From assembly GCF_900111805.1 (NCBI RefSeq), contig NZ_FOJN01000008.1, forward strand, positions 124,001-188,000: DNA of 64,000 nucleotides. The letters run 5' to 3'. This stretch comes from Rhodococcoides kroppenstedtii. Its GTDB lineage: Bacteria > Actinomycetota > Actinomycetes > Mycobacteriales > Mycobacteriaceae. The notes below the pieces were generated by a model. The model saw only the letters and a program-made list of their open reading frames with translations. It was not told the origin of the DNA and did no database searches. Positions 15,868 to 24,232 of the stretch are shown here, in pieces; position 1 is the first letter of the stretch; each line of letters opens with the position of its first letter. The translations under genes were made by a program, and so were the position numbers.

Positions 15868-17478
15868 ATGTCCACGAACACGGAAGTCGCGACGGAGGAC
15901 CGGGCGGCCGATCCACGCCGGTGGTGGGCCCTCGGGGTGCTGTGCATCAGTTTGTTGGTGGTGGTCATGGCCAACACGTCGTTGATCGTCGCCCTGCCGT
16001 CGATGACGCGCGATCTCGGGCTGGACAGCAGCGGCATGCAATGGGTGGTGGACGCGTACACCGTGCCCTGCGCTGCCTTGATGCTGCTCTGCGGAGCCGT
16101 CGGCGATCGGATCGGCCGTCGGCACGCCCTGGTCGGCGGGTTGGCGCTGTTCGGAGCCGGGGCGATCGTCGGCGCCGTCGCCGACACCACCGCGGGTGTC
16201 ATCGCGGCGCGCCTGGCCATGGGTGTCGGCGCGGCCGTCATCATGCCGGCGACGCTCGCTCTACTGGTGGCGATCTTCCCCCGGCACGAACGCGCGCGGG
16301 CGATCTCGCTCTGGGCGGCGACGTCCGGACTGGCCATCGCGGTGGGCCCGTTGCTGTCCGGCGCGCTGCTCGAGGTCACCGAGTGGGGGAGCACCTTCCT
16401 GGTGAACGTGCCGATCGTGGTGGTCGCCGTCGTCGCCGCCTTCTGGCTGCTGCCCGTCAGCCGGTCCACCGCCCGGTCCCCGATCGACTGGGTCGGCGGT
16501 GCACTGTCCGTGATCACCGTCGGCGCGCTCGTCTACGCCGTCATCGACGGATTCCACTCCGGCTGGGCGGGATTGCCGACCGTTCTGTCGATCGTGGCGG
16601 CGGCCGCGGCGATCGCGTTCGTCGTCTGGGAACGCCGGCACCCTGCACCGCTGCTGAACATCCGTCGCATCACCGACAGAACCGTCGGTGGCGCGACGCT
16701 GGCCGTGCTCATGCTGTTCCTCGCGGCGTTCGGTGTCATTTACTTCGTCGCTCAGCACTTCCAGTCGGTCTTCGGGTACGGCGCGCTCGAGACCGGGCTC
16801 CGACTGCTTCCGCTGGCGTTCGCGGTCATGATCGGCTCGGTCGTCAGCAGCCCACTGACGACGCGCGTCGGGCTCCGCGTCGTGATTCCGGCCGGCATGG
16901 CACTGGCCGCGGTCGGCGCCTTCGTGCTCACGGCCGTGGACGCACAGTCGGAGTACGGGCATTTCCTGATCGCCCTGGTGGCGATGGGCCTCGGAATGGG
17001 CCTGGCGGAACCGCCGGCGACGGACGCCATCATGGGCGGCTTCGACGAATCCGACCTCGGCGCAGCGGGTGGAGTGACCGACACGTCGATCGAACTGGGC
17101 GGGTCACTCGGCATCGCCGTCATCGGGTCCGTGCTCGCGACGGAATACCGGAACGGGATGTCCGACACGGTCACCGCGGTCTCCGACGGGGCCGCGGGAC
17201 AGCCACCCGAGGTCGCGGACGCTCTCAGCGGTGCCGCGTCCGCAGCGTCCGAATCGGTGGGCGCCGGATCCGCCGTCGCGACCGAACTGTCGACGGCGTC
17301 CCCCGCCCTGGCCGACGAGCTGCGGACGGCCGTCGTCGACTCGTTCGCCGCGGCGGTGGGCACCGCGAGCGCTGTGGCGGGCTCCGTTCTGATCGCCGGG
17401 TGTGTCATTGTCGCACTGACGCTTCCGGCCCGTCGGCGGCCATCGACCTCGGCCGTCGCGGGCGCCCCGGTTCGGTAG
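15868..17478 (+). CDS. DHA2-type (EmrB/QacA-like) MFS multidrug exporter
   Basis: 536 residues with about 14 membrane helices. Family landmarks are the MQWVVDAYTVPCAALML helix, motif A as GAVGDRIGRRHALVGG, and motif C region ISLWAATSGLAIAVGPLLSG. The ATG at 15868 has GGAGGGA upstream; an earlier in-frame start would run through the operators. A periplasmic or late-loop insertion (about residues 430-480) is rich in Ala and Ser. It uses the proton gradient to export drugs or related compounds. Regulation by the divergent TetR is likely. It is a full-length relative of the truncated exporter at 10923-12317. Confidence 0.9.
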   Translation: MSTNTEVATEDRAADPRRWWALGVLCISLLVVVMANTSLIVALPSMTRDLGLDSSGMQWVVDAYTVPCAALMLLCGAVGDRIGRRHALVGGLALFGAGAIVGAVADTTAGVIAARLAMGVGAAVIMPATLALLVAIFPRHERARAISLWAATSGLAIAVGPLLSGALLEVTEWGSTFLVNVPIVVVAVVAAFWLLPVSRSTARSPIDWVGGALSVITVGALVYAVIDGFHSGWAGLPTVLSIVAAAAAIAFVVWERRHPAPLLNIRRITDRTVGGATLAVLMLFLAAFGVIYFVAQHFQSVFGYGALETGLRLLPLAFAVMIGSVVSSPLTTRVGLRVVIPAGMALAAVGAFVLTAVDAQSEYGHFLIALVAMGLGMGLAEPPATDAIMGGFDESDLGAAGGVTDTSIELGGSLGIAVIGSVLATEYRNGMSDTVTAVSDGAAGQPPEVADALSGAASAASESVGAGSAVATELSTASPALADELRTAVVDSFAAAVGTASAVAGSVLIAGCVIVALTLPARRRPSTSAVAGAPVR

Positions 17479-17497
17479 TCGACCCGGCCTCGTGGGT

Positions 17498-17565
17498 TTC
17501 CCGCGGGCGGTTCCTGCTCGTGCGGACGGTGCACCGTCCGCCGGTGCACGAGCGGTCCGCGGGAA
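17498..17565. terminator. Large nested hairpin between convergent genes
   Basis: Three nested arm pairs share one centre: TTCCCGCGG/CCGCGGGAA (outer), GCTCGTGC/GCACGAGC (middle), and the perfect 16-bp palindrome GGACGGTGCACCGTCC (17524-17539, core). Short unpaired segments separate them. The hairpin lies between the MFS stop (17478) and the esterase-fragment stop (17576), so a bidirectional terminator is the simplest reading. No T-run follows. Confidence 0.55.
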
Positions 17566-17575
17566 CGGCACACGG

Positions 17576-18214
17576 TCAGGAGAAGACGATCCTCTCCCGC
17601 GGCAGGCCCGCCACGCCCACCATGGCGAACGTCGTCCAGGTGTGACGCACGGCGGCGGCCAGCGCGTCGGGCGGTCGTTCGCCGGCGAGCATGGGTGCGT
17701 CCGACCAGTCGCCGCCGAAGAGGAGGGGCAGCTCGATGCAGTGCGTCGCGCCGAAGGGTGCGTTCGCGGGAGCCCATGCCACGCGGTAGGTCGCGATGCG
17801 ACCGCCGGCCGTCGACCACACCCGTTCGATCTCGCTGGTAACGAACACCTTTCGGGTCACGGCGGCGACGATGCGGCGAGCGACGGCGCGTCCGACGGGG
17901 CCCAGCGAGCGCAACCGGGCGATGGCGGGAACGGCGCGGACGAAGGGCTCCGCGTCGTCCTCGGTCCGGCCGATCAGCAACTCCACCCGCGTGGCCGAGT
18001 CGCGGAGCGCCCCGTCGACGTCCGGGCCGAACGGTGCGACGCCGAACACGGGTCCGAACGGCGTGCGCCCGGCCATCCCGTACGACCGCACCGCGTCGTC
18101 GACGGCGCGCGCGGCCGCGAGGACCGCGGAGGCGGGCGCTGTGGTCGGCACGCGCCGTGCCGGGAACGAGGGGTCCGGTTCGACAGCGATGGTTGCGGGG
18201 CATCCACCGGTCAT
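17576..18214 (-). pseudogene. Carboxylesterase type B, C-terminal part only
   Basis: About 212 residues from ATG 18214. The C-terminal end matches type-B carboxylesterases: ATYRVAWAPANAPFGATHCI, ELPLLFGG, then HTWTTFAMVGVAG. The catalytic His would be in GATHCIE. The N-terminal half of the family, which carries the oxyanion loop and the GxSxG nucleophile, is absent; full enzymes are near 500 residues. It is most likely a 5'-truncated gene. Its first ATG overlaps, on the other strand, the ATG of the YrhK gene within a single CATG. A small stand-alone protein cannot be ruled out. Confidence 0.6.
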
Positions 18215-18494
18215 GGCAGACAACGGTCGCACCCTCACCCTCCACCTCGGTCACGACGAGCTTGTGATCCGCCGCAAGTGGGAGACCGCCAGCATCGTCA
18301 ACGACGTCCTGGTCGCGTTGTGGTTCGTGATCGGCAGCGTCCTGTTCTTCTGGGAATCGACCACCACGACGGCCACGTGGTTCTTTCTGGTGGGGAGCCT
18401 GCAGTTCCTCGCCAGACCCGTGATCCGCCTGACTCGGCGTATTCATCTGCAGCGCATCGGCTCCGACGACGGAGGGACATCGGCCGACTTCTGA
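18213..18494 (+). CDS. YrhK-domain small membrane protein
   Basis: 93 residues: LHLGHDELVIRRKWETASIV, then two membrane helices (NDVLVALWFVIGSVLFFW and a TWFFLVGSLQFLARPVIRL segment), ending in a basic tail. This is the YrhK domain, found in one or two copies in bacterial membrane proteins of unknown function. No strong ribosome-binding site is visible before ATG 18213. The gene stands between an esterase fragment and a lipoprotein gene, both on the other strand. Confidence 0.8.
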   Translation: MADNGRTLTLHLGHDELVIRRKWETASIVNDVLVALWFVIGSVLFFWESTTTTATWFFLVGSLQFLARPVIRLTRRIHLQRIGSDDGGTSADF

Positions 18495-18558
18495 TCGGGT
18501 GGCCGAGCAGCGCGGAGAACCGGCCTGCCTGTCCGCAGCGGAAACGCGAACAGCACGT

Positions 18559-19146
18559 TCAGCCGGGTTCGACCGCGGGCGGCAGGGGGCGACTGCTCCG
18601 GTCCAAGTCGTCGGGCTCGACGACGTCGAAGGGAACGTCGACGGTGACCTCACCGGCTCGTTCGAACCGGAACGTCACTGCGACAGAGGTTCCGGGCTGC
18701 AACTCGCCGTCCGCCAACTCCACCGCCACGGTGAAGGGCCGGTCCGCACCGCTGCCGTCGCCGCCCACGTTCTCCACCGGCTGCCCGGCGGCGATCGAGG
18801 TGCCCGGTTCGACGACGAGTTGCTCGGCGGTGGCGTCCAGGGTCACCGACGACGCCGCAGGAGAGGTGATCGAGACCAGGGTGTCGGATTCCGCCGGGTC
18901 GGTGTTGATCGCGGTGAAGTTCAACGTCGCACTGCCGTACGCCGACGACGGATCGTCGGGTGTCGCGCCCGTCGGTTCGGCGTCGATGCTCGTGTCGCGG
19001 ATCTCCACTGCCCCGATGGACGGACCGTCGGTGTCGGCCTCGCGCGCGGTGTCGGCGGAGCACGAGGTCAGCGCGACGGCCGCGGACACGGCGGCGGCCG
19101 CGAGCAGGACGGGCCGGTGGAGACGGGGACGGCGCGGTGGCGGCAT
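18559..19146 (-). CDS. LpqE-like secreted lipoprotein
   Basis: 195 residues. The signal peptide ends in a lipobox, AVALTSC, giving a lipid-anchored protein outside the membrane. The mature part is an immunoglobulin-like or PCu(A)C-like beta domain: YGSATLNFTAIN, DTLVSITSPAASSVTLDA, then a VAVTFRFERAGEVTVDVPF stretch. It resembles mycobacterial LpqE. Proteins of this fold often handle copper, but the Met/His ligands of true PCu(A)C proteins are not evident, so no metal role is claimed. It appears monocistronic. Confidence 0.75.
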   Translation of the reverse strand: MPPPRRPRLHRPVLLAAAAVSAAVALTSCSADTAREADTDGPSIGAVEIRDTSIDAEPTGATPDDPSSAYGSATLNFTAINTDPAESDTLVSITSPAASSVTLDATAEQLVVEPGTSIAAGQPVENVGGDGSGADRPFTVAVELADGELQPGTSVAVTFRFERAGEVTVDVPFDVVEPDDLDRSSRPLPPAVEPG

Positions 19147-19332
19147 GGATCTGTTGTACCCCCGTCGGTGTCGGCCGAAGCGCTCGGTCCTTGGGTCAAG
19201 ACGTGCGGGAACGTCGTCTCGAGCGGGGACGCGGTGGCCGGCTCCGTCAGGGATACGTCAAGAAGTGCCGCGGTGCGTCAGGGGCACGTGAAGGCCACCC
19301 GGCTGCGATGGGGCCAGCGCTAGACACGATGC

Positions 19333-19998
19333 ATGACAACGAGTTTCGTCGCCGCTCCTACGGTCGCTGCGCACGGTGATCCGGTACACCGGATGCGCCG
19401 CGTCATCCCCGCTGTCGGTTGCGCCGTGTCCGCCCACGCGCTCGTCGACCGTGACGTACTGCTCTGGGTCCAGCGCAGCGCCATCACCGTTCTCGTGCTC
19501 GACGACACCGGTCTCGACCTGGTGCAGTCGGTGAGCGTGCGTCCGAATCAGGTCGTGTTCCGCACGGGCGACTGCCCGGACTCGATCCGCCGAGCGGTGC
19601 ATCACGGAATCACGCGATTCATCGTGGGCAGGCAGGAGCACGTCGATCACCTGGTCGAGTACGCGCGGAGAACGACCTTCGTCTATCTCGCGCCGGGTCT
19701 CCCCACCGTGGTGCCCGCTCGCAGGATCGTTGTGGTCGGCCTCCACGGTGACATCGACGCGTGCGGGACACCCACCGAGTGGGCCGACGCTGCCGAGTAC
19801 GCGCTCTGCCGGACCGCGCAGGCGAGGACCCTGGGCACTCCCGCTCACAGGATCGTGCTGAGCCGGTCCGCCGGCACCGTGGTTCCGCTCTCGGTCGAGC
19901 GGCTCGACTCGATCGTCCGCGCGGTGGACGAGGCTCTTCGCCAGGGCTGCGCTCGATGGCGACTGGCGCGCCCCGCGGTGACGATCGCTGTTCTGTAG
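19333..19998 (+). CDS. PLP-barrel (fold type III)-like protein without the catalytic lysine motif
   Basis: 221 residues. Segments LDLVQSVSVRPNQVVFRTGD, SIRRAVHHGITRFIVGRQEH and RIVVVGLHGDIDA follow the order of strands and helices seen in the alanine-racemase-like barrel of ornithine and diaminopimelate decarboxylases. The usual N-terminal YAVKAN lysine motif and the C-terminal beta domain are missing. It may be a shortened, non-catalytic relative or a different family; I am not sure. The 130 to 190 bases on either side contain no gene. The ATG at 19333 was taken as the only good start. Confidence 0.45.
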   Translation: MTTSFVAAPTVAAHGDPVHRMRRVIPAVGCAVSAHALVDRDVLLWVQRSAITVLVLDDTGLDLVQSVSVRPNQVVFRTGDCPDSIRRAVHHGITRFIVGRQEHVDHLVEYARRTTFVYLAPGLPTVVPARRIVVVGLHGDIDACGTPTEWADAAEYALCRTAQARTLGTPAHRIVLSRSAGTVVPLSVERLDSIVRAVDEALRQGCARWRLARPAVTIAVL

Positions 19999-20132
19999 CT
20001 CCGCGGCTCGACGGACCGGCGTCGCCCGGACGGTTCGCGAGGGATTGAGAACAGCGACGACGAGGCATTCGGTGGTCACCGCCGGGTCCGTCCTCGGCGA
20101 GATCATGGACGACAGGGAGGCGCACCGAGCGC

Positions 20133-20915
20133 ATGAGCACCACCAACGAGTACGCAGTGCAGGACAAGGTCGTCGTCGTCACCGGCGCCGGATCGGGGAT
20201 CGGACGGGCCATCGCGCGTGCCTTCCTCGCCAACGGCGCGATCGTCGTCGTCACCGGCCGCCGTCGCGAGCCACTGGAGGAGACCGTCACGGACGCCGGT
20301 GACGGGCGTGCCCTCGTCGTCGCGGGGGACGTGTCGCGTCGCGACGACGTCGAGGCGCTGCTGGCGACGGTCCTCGAGGCGTTCGGACGAATCGACGTCG
20401 TCGTCTCCAACGCCGGAGTTCACGACGGCGGTGGCGACATCACCGACCTCACCGACGAGGACTGGGCCCTGCTGCGCGGGGTGAACATCGACGGCTTTCT
20501 GCACCTCGCTCGGGCGACGCTGCCCGAGTTGGTGCGGTCGGGTGGGAATCTCGTCGCGGTCTCGTCGGTGTCGGGCATCGCCGGGGACTGGGGCCAAGCT
20601 GCCTACAACGCGTCCAAGCACGCGATGACGGGGTTCGTGCGTTCTCTCGCACTCGATTACGGCGGTCGCGGTGTGCGCGTCAACGCGGTACTGCCCGCGT
20701 TCACGCTGACCGAGATGACCGCGGGGATGGCGACGGACGAGGAGTCCCTGGCGCCGTTCGTCGACCGAATCGCCCTGGGCCGGCCCGGGGAGCCCGACGA
20801 CATCGCTCCCGCCGTGCTCTTCCTGGCCTCCGACGACGCGCGGTACATCACGGGTGCTCTGCTCGCCGTCGACGGAGGCACCAGCGCCTCGACGGGTCAG
20901 CCCCACACCGAGTGA
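20133..20915 (+). CDS. Short-chain dehydrogenase/reductase
   Basis: 260 residues, classical SDR. Cofactor site TGAGSGIGRAIA near residue 18, NAG at about 94 (VVSNAGVHD), catalytic Ser in AVSSVSGI, and the YxxxK pair in AYNASKHAM. The C-terminus has the typical DIAPAVLFLASDDARYITG and DGG-T ending. TGRR after the second strand suggests NADP(H) preference. GGAGG lies upstream of ATG 20133. No operon partner identifies the substrate; the next gene on either side is unrelated or broken. Confidence 0.9.
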   Translation: MSTTNEYAVQDKVVVVTGAGSGIGRAIARAFLANGAIVVVTGRRREPLEETVTDAGDGRALVVAGDVSRRDDVEALLATVLEAFGRIDVVVSNAGVHDGGGDITDLTDEDWALLRGVNIDGFLHLARATLPELVRSGGNLVAVSSVSGIAGDWGQAAYNASKHAMTGFVRSLALDYGGRGVRVNAVLPAFTLTEMTAGMATDEESLAPFVDRIALGRPGEPDDIAPAVLFLASDDARYITGALLAVDGGTSASTGQPHTE

Positions 20916-20946
20916 ACGGAACCCGCCACGCGGAGTGAGTCTCCCG

Positions 20947-21211
20947 CTACTCGAACGGGTTCAGGGTGCGGCCGAGGACGTATCCGATGCGTCCGGGAAT
21001 GGGACGCATGGCTGCTGCCGAGACCTTGTTGGCGACGCCCGTGTAGCAGACCGGCTTGCCGGCGCGCACGGCGTCCCAGCCCTCGCGGACGACCTCTTCC
21101 GGCTGCTGCCACAGGAATCCGGGCAGACGGTCGGCGACGTCGCGGGTGCCCATCACGTCGTGGAACTCGCTGCGCGTGAAGCCGGGGCACAACGCGGTGA
21201 CGTGAATTCCG
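20947..21211 (-). pseudogene. C-terminal fragment of a short-chain dehydrogenase
   Basis: The frame reads GIHVTALCPGFTRSEFHDVM, then a WQQPEEVVREGWDAVRAGKP stretch and VLGRTLNPFE before TAG 20947. This is the end of SDRs close to the one at 22552-23331: PGxTxTEF, then a pair of helices. The Rossmann half and the YxxxK site are missing. At about 21209-21212 the frame meets a GAF-type gene start in another frame, so the two fragments were fused by a deletion. Confidence 0.7.
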
Positions 21212-21457
21212 GAGGGCGAACTGCTCCTCGTTGATCGGGGCGATGGTGGGATCCGAGGAGGCGCCGGTGAACGTGAAGCAGGCGAAGGCGATGGCGATAC
21301 CGCAGTAGTCCGCGCGGTCGACGCACGACCGAAGGTCATGGGTGAGGCGGTCGAGGAGTTCGGCGACGTGGTCGTCCTCACCGCCCAGTTGCGCGACCTC
21401 GCGCACGACGGCGGCGATTCGCAGGTCGATCTACGCCAGTTCGTCGTGCGCAGTCAT
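21212..21457 (-). pseudogene. N-terminal fragment of a GAF/ANTAR-type regulator, also with an early TAG
   Basis: From ATG 21457 the frame reads MTAHDELA, a TAG at 21431-21433, then an IDLRIAAVVREVAQL start and FTGASSDPTIAPINEEQFAL. The latter resembles the GAF part of actinobacterial GAF-ANTAR antiterminators, in which a conserved segment of this kind precedes GPC. The match breaks off at the junction with the SDR fragment, so the ANTAR domain is lost. The family call is tentative; the broken state is clear. Confidence 0.5.
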
Positions 21458-21516
21458 GGAGTCATCCACCACGATCGAAGACGGCCGTACGCGTCGAGTC
21501 CGAGACGACCGACGTG

Positions 21517-22506
21517 TCAGCGTCCTCGGACGGACAACCGCCGGGCGACCTCGCGTCGGGCGAAGTCGGCGTAGCTGGTGGGGGTGCGGCCGAGTAGCGA
21601 CGGGAGGTGCGACAGATCTCCGACGGGCAGGCCGTGGGAGTCGTAGTAGGTCATCATCTGCACGTAGTTGTCCCGTGCCTGCGGTGACCAGGTCTTGATG
21701 CCGCGGGCGTTCTGCGCTTCCTTGGCACCCTTGATCAGGTGCGAAACCCGGCGCGGTGACAGCGTCGTGATCGCGCGCGCCGCTCCGCCGACGACGGAAC
21801 TTGCCGCGGACAGAGGGTTGAGCAGCACGGTCGGAGGCAGGCGGATCGCCGTCACCGGGTAGCCGAGTGCGTCCGCGAAGGCGGCGGCCATCGCGTTCCG
21901 GTCGATGGTCTCCGTCGACAGGTCGTAGGTCTTCCCGACGTGCTCGTCCGGTGAGAGGAAGACGGCGGCGGCGGCCTCGGCGACGTCCTCCACGTCGACG
22001 ACACCCATGGGGCTGGTCGTCGACACGGGGTAGGGCATCAATCCACCGCGGATGAACTCCCAGAATTCGAGGTAGTTCTGCATGTAGTGCGAGGGACGCA
22101 GGATCGTCGTCGGGACGGGCTGGTCGGTCAGCAGCTTCTCGACGTTCTCCTTCTGGGTGTGGTGCGGCAACTCGGTGATCTCTGGATGGATCACGGAGTG
22201 GAAAACCAAGTGGGACAACCCGTGCCGGGTGCCCAGGTCGATGATGCGCTCGGCGATGGGGCCCTCGTCGATGATCTGCGTGGGCGCCGCGTGGTACATG
22301 CTGTCGGCGCCCTTCACCGCCTCGGCCAGGACGGAGTCCTGGCGCATGTCGCCCACCCGGATCTCGGTGGCACCGTCGCGCCGTGCGATGGCTGCCTGGG
22401 CCTGGTTCTTGACCAGAGCGCGGACGGTGACGCCCTGCGCGGCCAGCGCACGGACGAGAGGGCGGCCGACACCGCCGGCGGCGCTGGTGACGAGAACGGT
22501 CGACAT
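21517..22506 (-). CDS. NmrA-like NAD(P)-binding protein
   Basis: 329 residues. N-terminal Rossmann motif VTSAAGGVGRPLVRALAAQG, followed by VRALVKN. HSVIHPEI and PTTILRPSHYMQNYLEF are typical of the NmrA/HSCARG atypical SDR group. The active-site Tyr-Lys pair is missing, so it may be a redox sensor or a reductase of unusual type. It lies 45 bases after the SDR gene at 22552-23331 in the same direction and may form an operon with it, facing away from the TetR at 23455. GGAGTACC precedes ATG 22506. Confidence 0.88.
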   Translation of the reverse strand: MSTVLVTSAAGGVGRPLVRALAAQGVTVRALVKNQAQAAIARRDGATEIRVGDMRQDSVLAEAVKGADSMYHAAPTQIIDEGPIAERIIDLGTRHGLSHLVFHSVIHPEITELPHHTQKENVEKLLTDQPVPTTILRPSHYMQNYLEFWEFIRGGLMPYPVSTTSPMGVVDVEDVAEAAAAVFLSPDEHVGKTYDLSTETIDRNAMAAAFADALGYPVTAIRLPPTVLLNPLSAASSVVGGAARAITTLSPRRVSHLIKGAKEAQNARGIKTWSPQARDNYVQMMTYYDSHGLPVGDLSHLPSLLGRTPTSYADFARREVARRLSVRGR

Positions 22507-22551
22507 AGCGGTACTCCTTCGCGAGCAGGGAAGTTCGAGAGATGAGGTGGG

Positions 22552-23331
22552 TCAGGTGAATCGGCGCATCGACCGGGCGAGCGAGGGCAGCAGCAGTCGA
22601 TTGGGGACGATGCGTGCACCCACGGACGCGAGAGTGTTGCGGCGGCCGGAGACGACGTAGAGCGGGGGACGCCGTCGATCGAGGGCCGACAGGGCCGTCC
22701 GGGCCACCTGATCCGCCGTCTGCATCGAGCCGACTATCGCGGCGTTCTCGCCGATGACGTCGAAGAACTCGGTCTTCGTCGGGCCGGGCGCCAGAGCCAT
22801 CACCCGGACGCCGTGGGGCCGGGCCTCGCACCACAGGGCCTGCGTGAAGCTCAGTACGAACGCCTTCGCCGCGGCGTACACCGCGAGGGAGGGCACCGGC
22901 TGGAACGCCGTGGTGCTGGAGACGTTGAGAATGGTGCCGGACCGGCGCGCGACCATGTCGGGGAGGAAGGCGTGACACACGTCGACCAGCGCGGCCATGT
23001 CGACGGCGATGACGCGGTCGAGGTCCTCGGCATCCGCGTCGACGAAGGCCCCCTGGGTGGCGATGCCGGCGTTGTTCACCACCAGCTCGACGTCCCCCTC
23101 GACGCGGGAGCGCAGGGTGTGGCCGGGGCGTTCGGTGGACAGGTCGTGCGCGACGACCTCGCATCGGATTCCGTGCGCCGCTTCGAGTTTCTCGGCCAGC
23201 TCCGTCAGGCGGTCCTCCCGCCGCGCGACCAGGACGAGGTCGGACCCCCGTTCGGCGAGCGTGCGCGCCAGTGCCAGTCCGATTCCTGCGCTGGCTCCGG
23301 TGACCAGAGATCGCTTCGGCGTGAAAACCAT
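22552..23331 (-). CDS. Short-chain dehydrogenase/reductase (DltE/YqjQ-like)
   Basis: 259 residues from ATG 23331, chosen for the GGAGG eight bases upstream; an earlier start would add unrelated residues. TGASAGIGLALARTLAERG binds the cofactor, VARRE suggests NADP(H), and NNAG, SSTTAF and the YxxxK pair in VYAAAKAFV are in place. The variable C-terminus, RRRPPLYVVSGRRNTLASVG, is typical of membrane-associated SDRs acting on lipids or fatty acyl substrates. It diverges from a TetR gene with operator-like dyads in between, so that regulator likely controls this gene and nmrA. Confidence 0.88.
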   Translation of the reverse strand: MVFTPKRSLVTGASAGIGLALARTLAERGSDLVLVARREDRLTELAEKLEAAHGIRCEVVAHDLSTERPGHTLRSRVEGDVELVVNNAGIATQGAFVDADAEDLDRVIAVDMAALVDVCHAFLPDMVARRSGTILNVSSTTAFQPVPSLAVYAAAKAFVLSFTQALWCEARPHGVRVMALAPGPTKTEFFDVIGENAAIVGSMQTADQVARTALSALDRRRPPLYVVSGRRNTLASVGARIVPNRLLLPSLARSMRRFT

Positions 23332-23376
23332 GACAGTGCCTCCAGGAGTGACGCGGCAATCGGAACCACGCAATCA

Positions 23377-23415
23377 TGCAAAACTTGCAGTAAATACGCA
23401 ATACCTCGCATTTAC
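23377..23415. promoter_or_regulatory. Candidate TetR operators between the SDR gene and the TetR gene
   Basis: TGCAA-AAC-TTGCA at 23377-23389 is a perfect 5-3-5 dyad, and GTAAAT-N14-ATTTAC at 23390-23415 follows directly. This AT-richer island stands out in otherwise GC-rich DNA and lies in the divergent promoter region. Confidence 0.5.
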
Positions 23416-23454
23416 CGGTGGCGCGATCCGCGCCCGGCTCGTAGGTTGTCGGGC

Positions 23455-24204
23455 GTGGCTCGACAGTCGCGGTTCACAGCCGCCCAACGACATTCGGCGG
23501 TCCTGCGTGCGTTCGAGGGCTCCGAGGACGTCGAGTCGGTGGCCGAGGAACTGGGTGTGCATGCGGCGACGCTGTATCGCTGGGCCAAGGAGTCGCACCG
23601 GGACGCGGGCGAATCCACGCGCCTGCGGCTGATCCGCACGGCGCAGGACATGCTGCGCGATCACACGTACACGTCGGTCACCGTCGAGGCCGTCGCGGCC
23701 CGCAGCTCCGTGGCGCCGCGCACCGCGTTCCACACCTTCGCCGGGAAGGCGGATCTGTTCCAGGCCGCCGTCGACGACGCGGCGACTCAACTGATCGCCG
23801 CGATCGCCGCTGCCTCCGCGGAGGCGACCTGGCCGGCCGAGCCGGTCGGCCAACTCGGCGTGTTTCTCACCATCGCGGCCCGCTCCATCTACGCGACGTC
23901 CGCCGCCCACGTGCTGTTCCGGGACGTCGGCGTTCCGCGGCAGGGTGGGCCCGCCGAGGACTGGCACTCCGCGTTCGTCGACGCCGTGGCCGCCTTGATC
24001 TCGGCGGGGATTGCCGGTGGTGAGATCGCGGCCGACGTCGACGTGCACGCCACCGCCCGCGTGATCACCGGGGCCATGCGCGGCATCCACGCCGCCGTCT
24101 TCGACGGGGCCGATCCCGTGGTGGCCGTTCGATCGGTGGGGCGGCTGGTGGCAATGGTGGACTCGGCGGAGGGGGGCGGCCAGGCAAGTGCAAATGTGAC
24201 ATAG
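23455..24204 (+). CDS. TetR-family regulator with an extra N-terminal transposase-like HTH
   Basis: 249 residues from GTG 23455. Residues 1-45 read FTAAQRHSAVLRAFEGSEDV then ESVAEELGVHAATLYRWAKE, which is a helix-turn-helix of the IS3/Tc1 transposase type. It is followed by a normal TetR DNA-binding domain (LRLIRTAQDMLRDHTYTSV, VAARSSVAPRTAFHTFAGKA) and a ligand domain. Two DNA-binding modules in tandem are unusual for TetR proteins. It diverges from the SDR/nmrA genes. An alternative is that the true start is internal, but the upstream part is well formed as an HTH. Confidence 0.82.
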   Translation: MARQSRFTAAQRHSAVLRAFEGSEDVESVAEELGVHAATLYRWAKESHRDAGESTRLRLIRTAQDMLRDHTYTSVTVEAVAARSSVAPRTAFHTFAGKADLFQAAVDDAATQLIAAIAAASAEATWPAEPVGQLGVFLTIAARSIYATSAAHVLFRDVGVPRQGGPAEDWHSAFVDAVAALISAGIAGGEIAADVDVHATARVITGAMRGIHAAVFDGADPVVAVRSVGRLVAMVDSAEGGGQASANVT

Positions 24205-24232
24205 TCCGCAAAAGACCCCTATTGTTGTCGGG

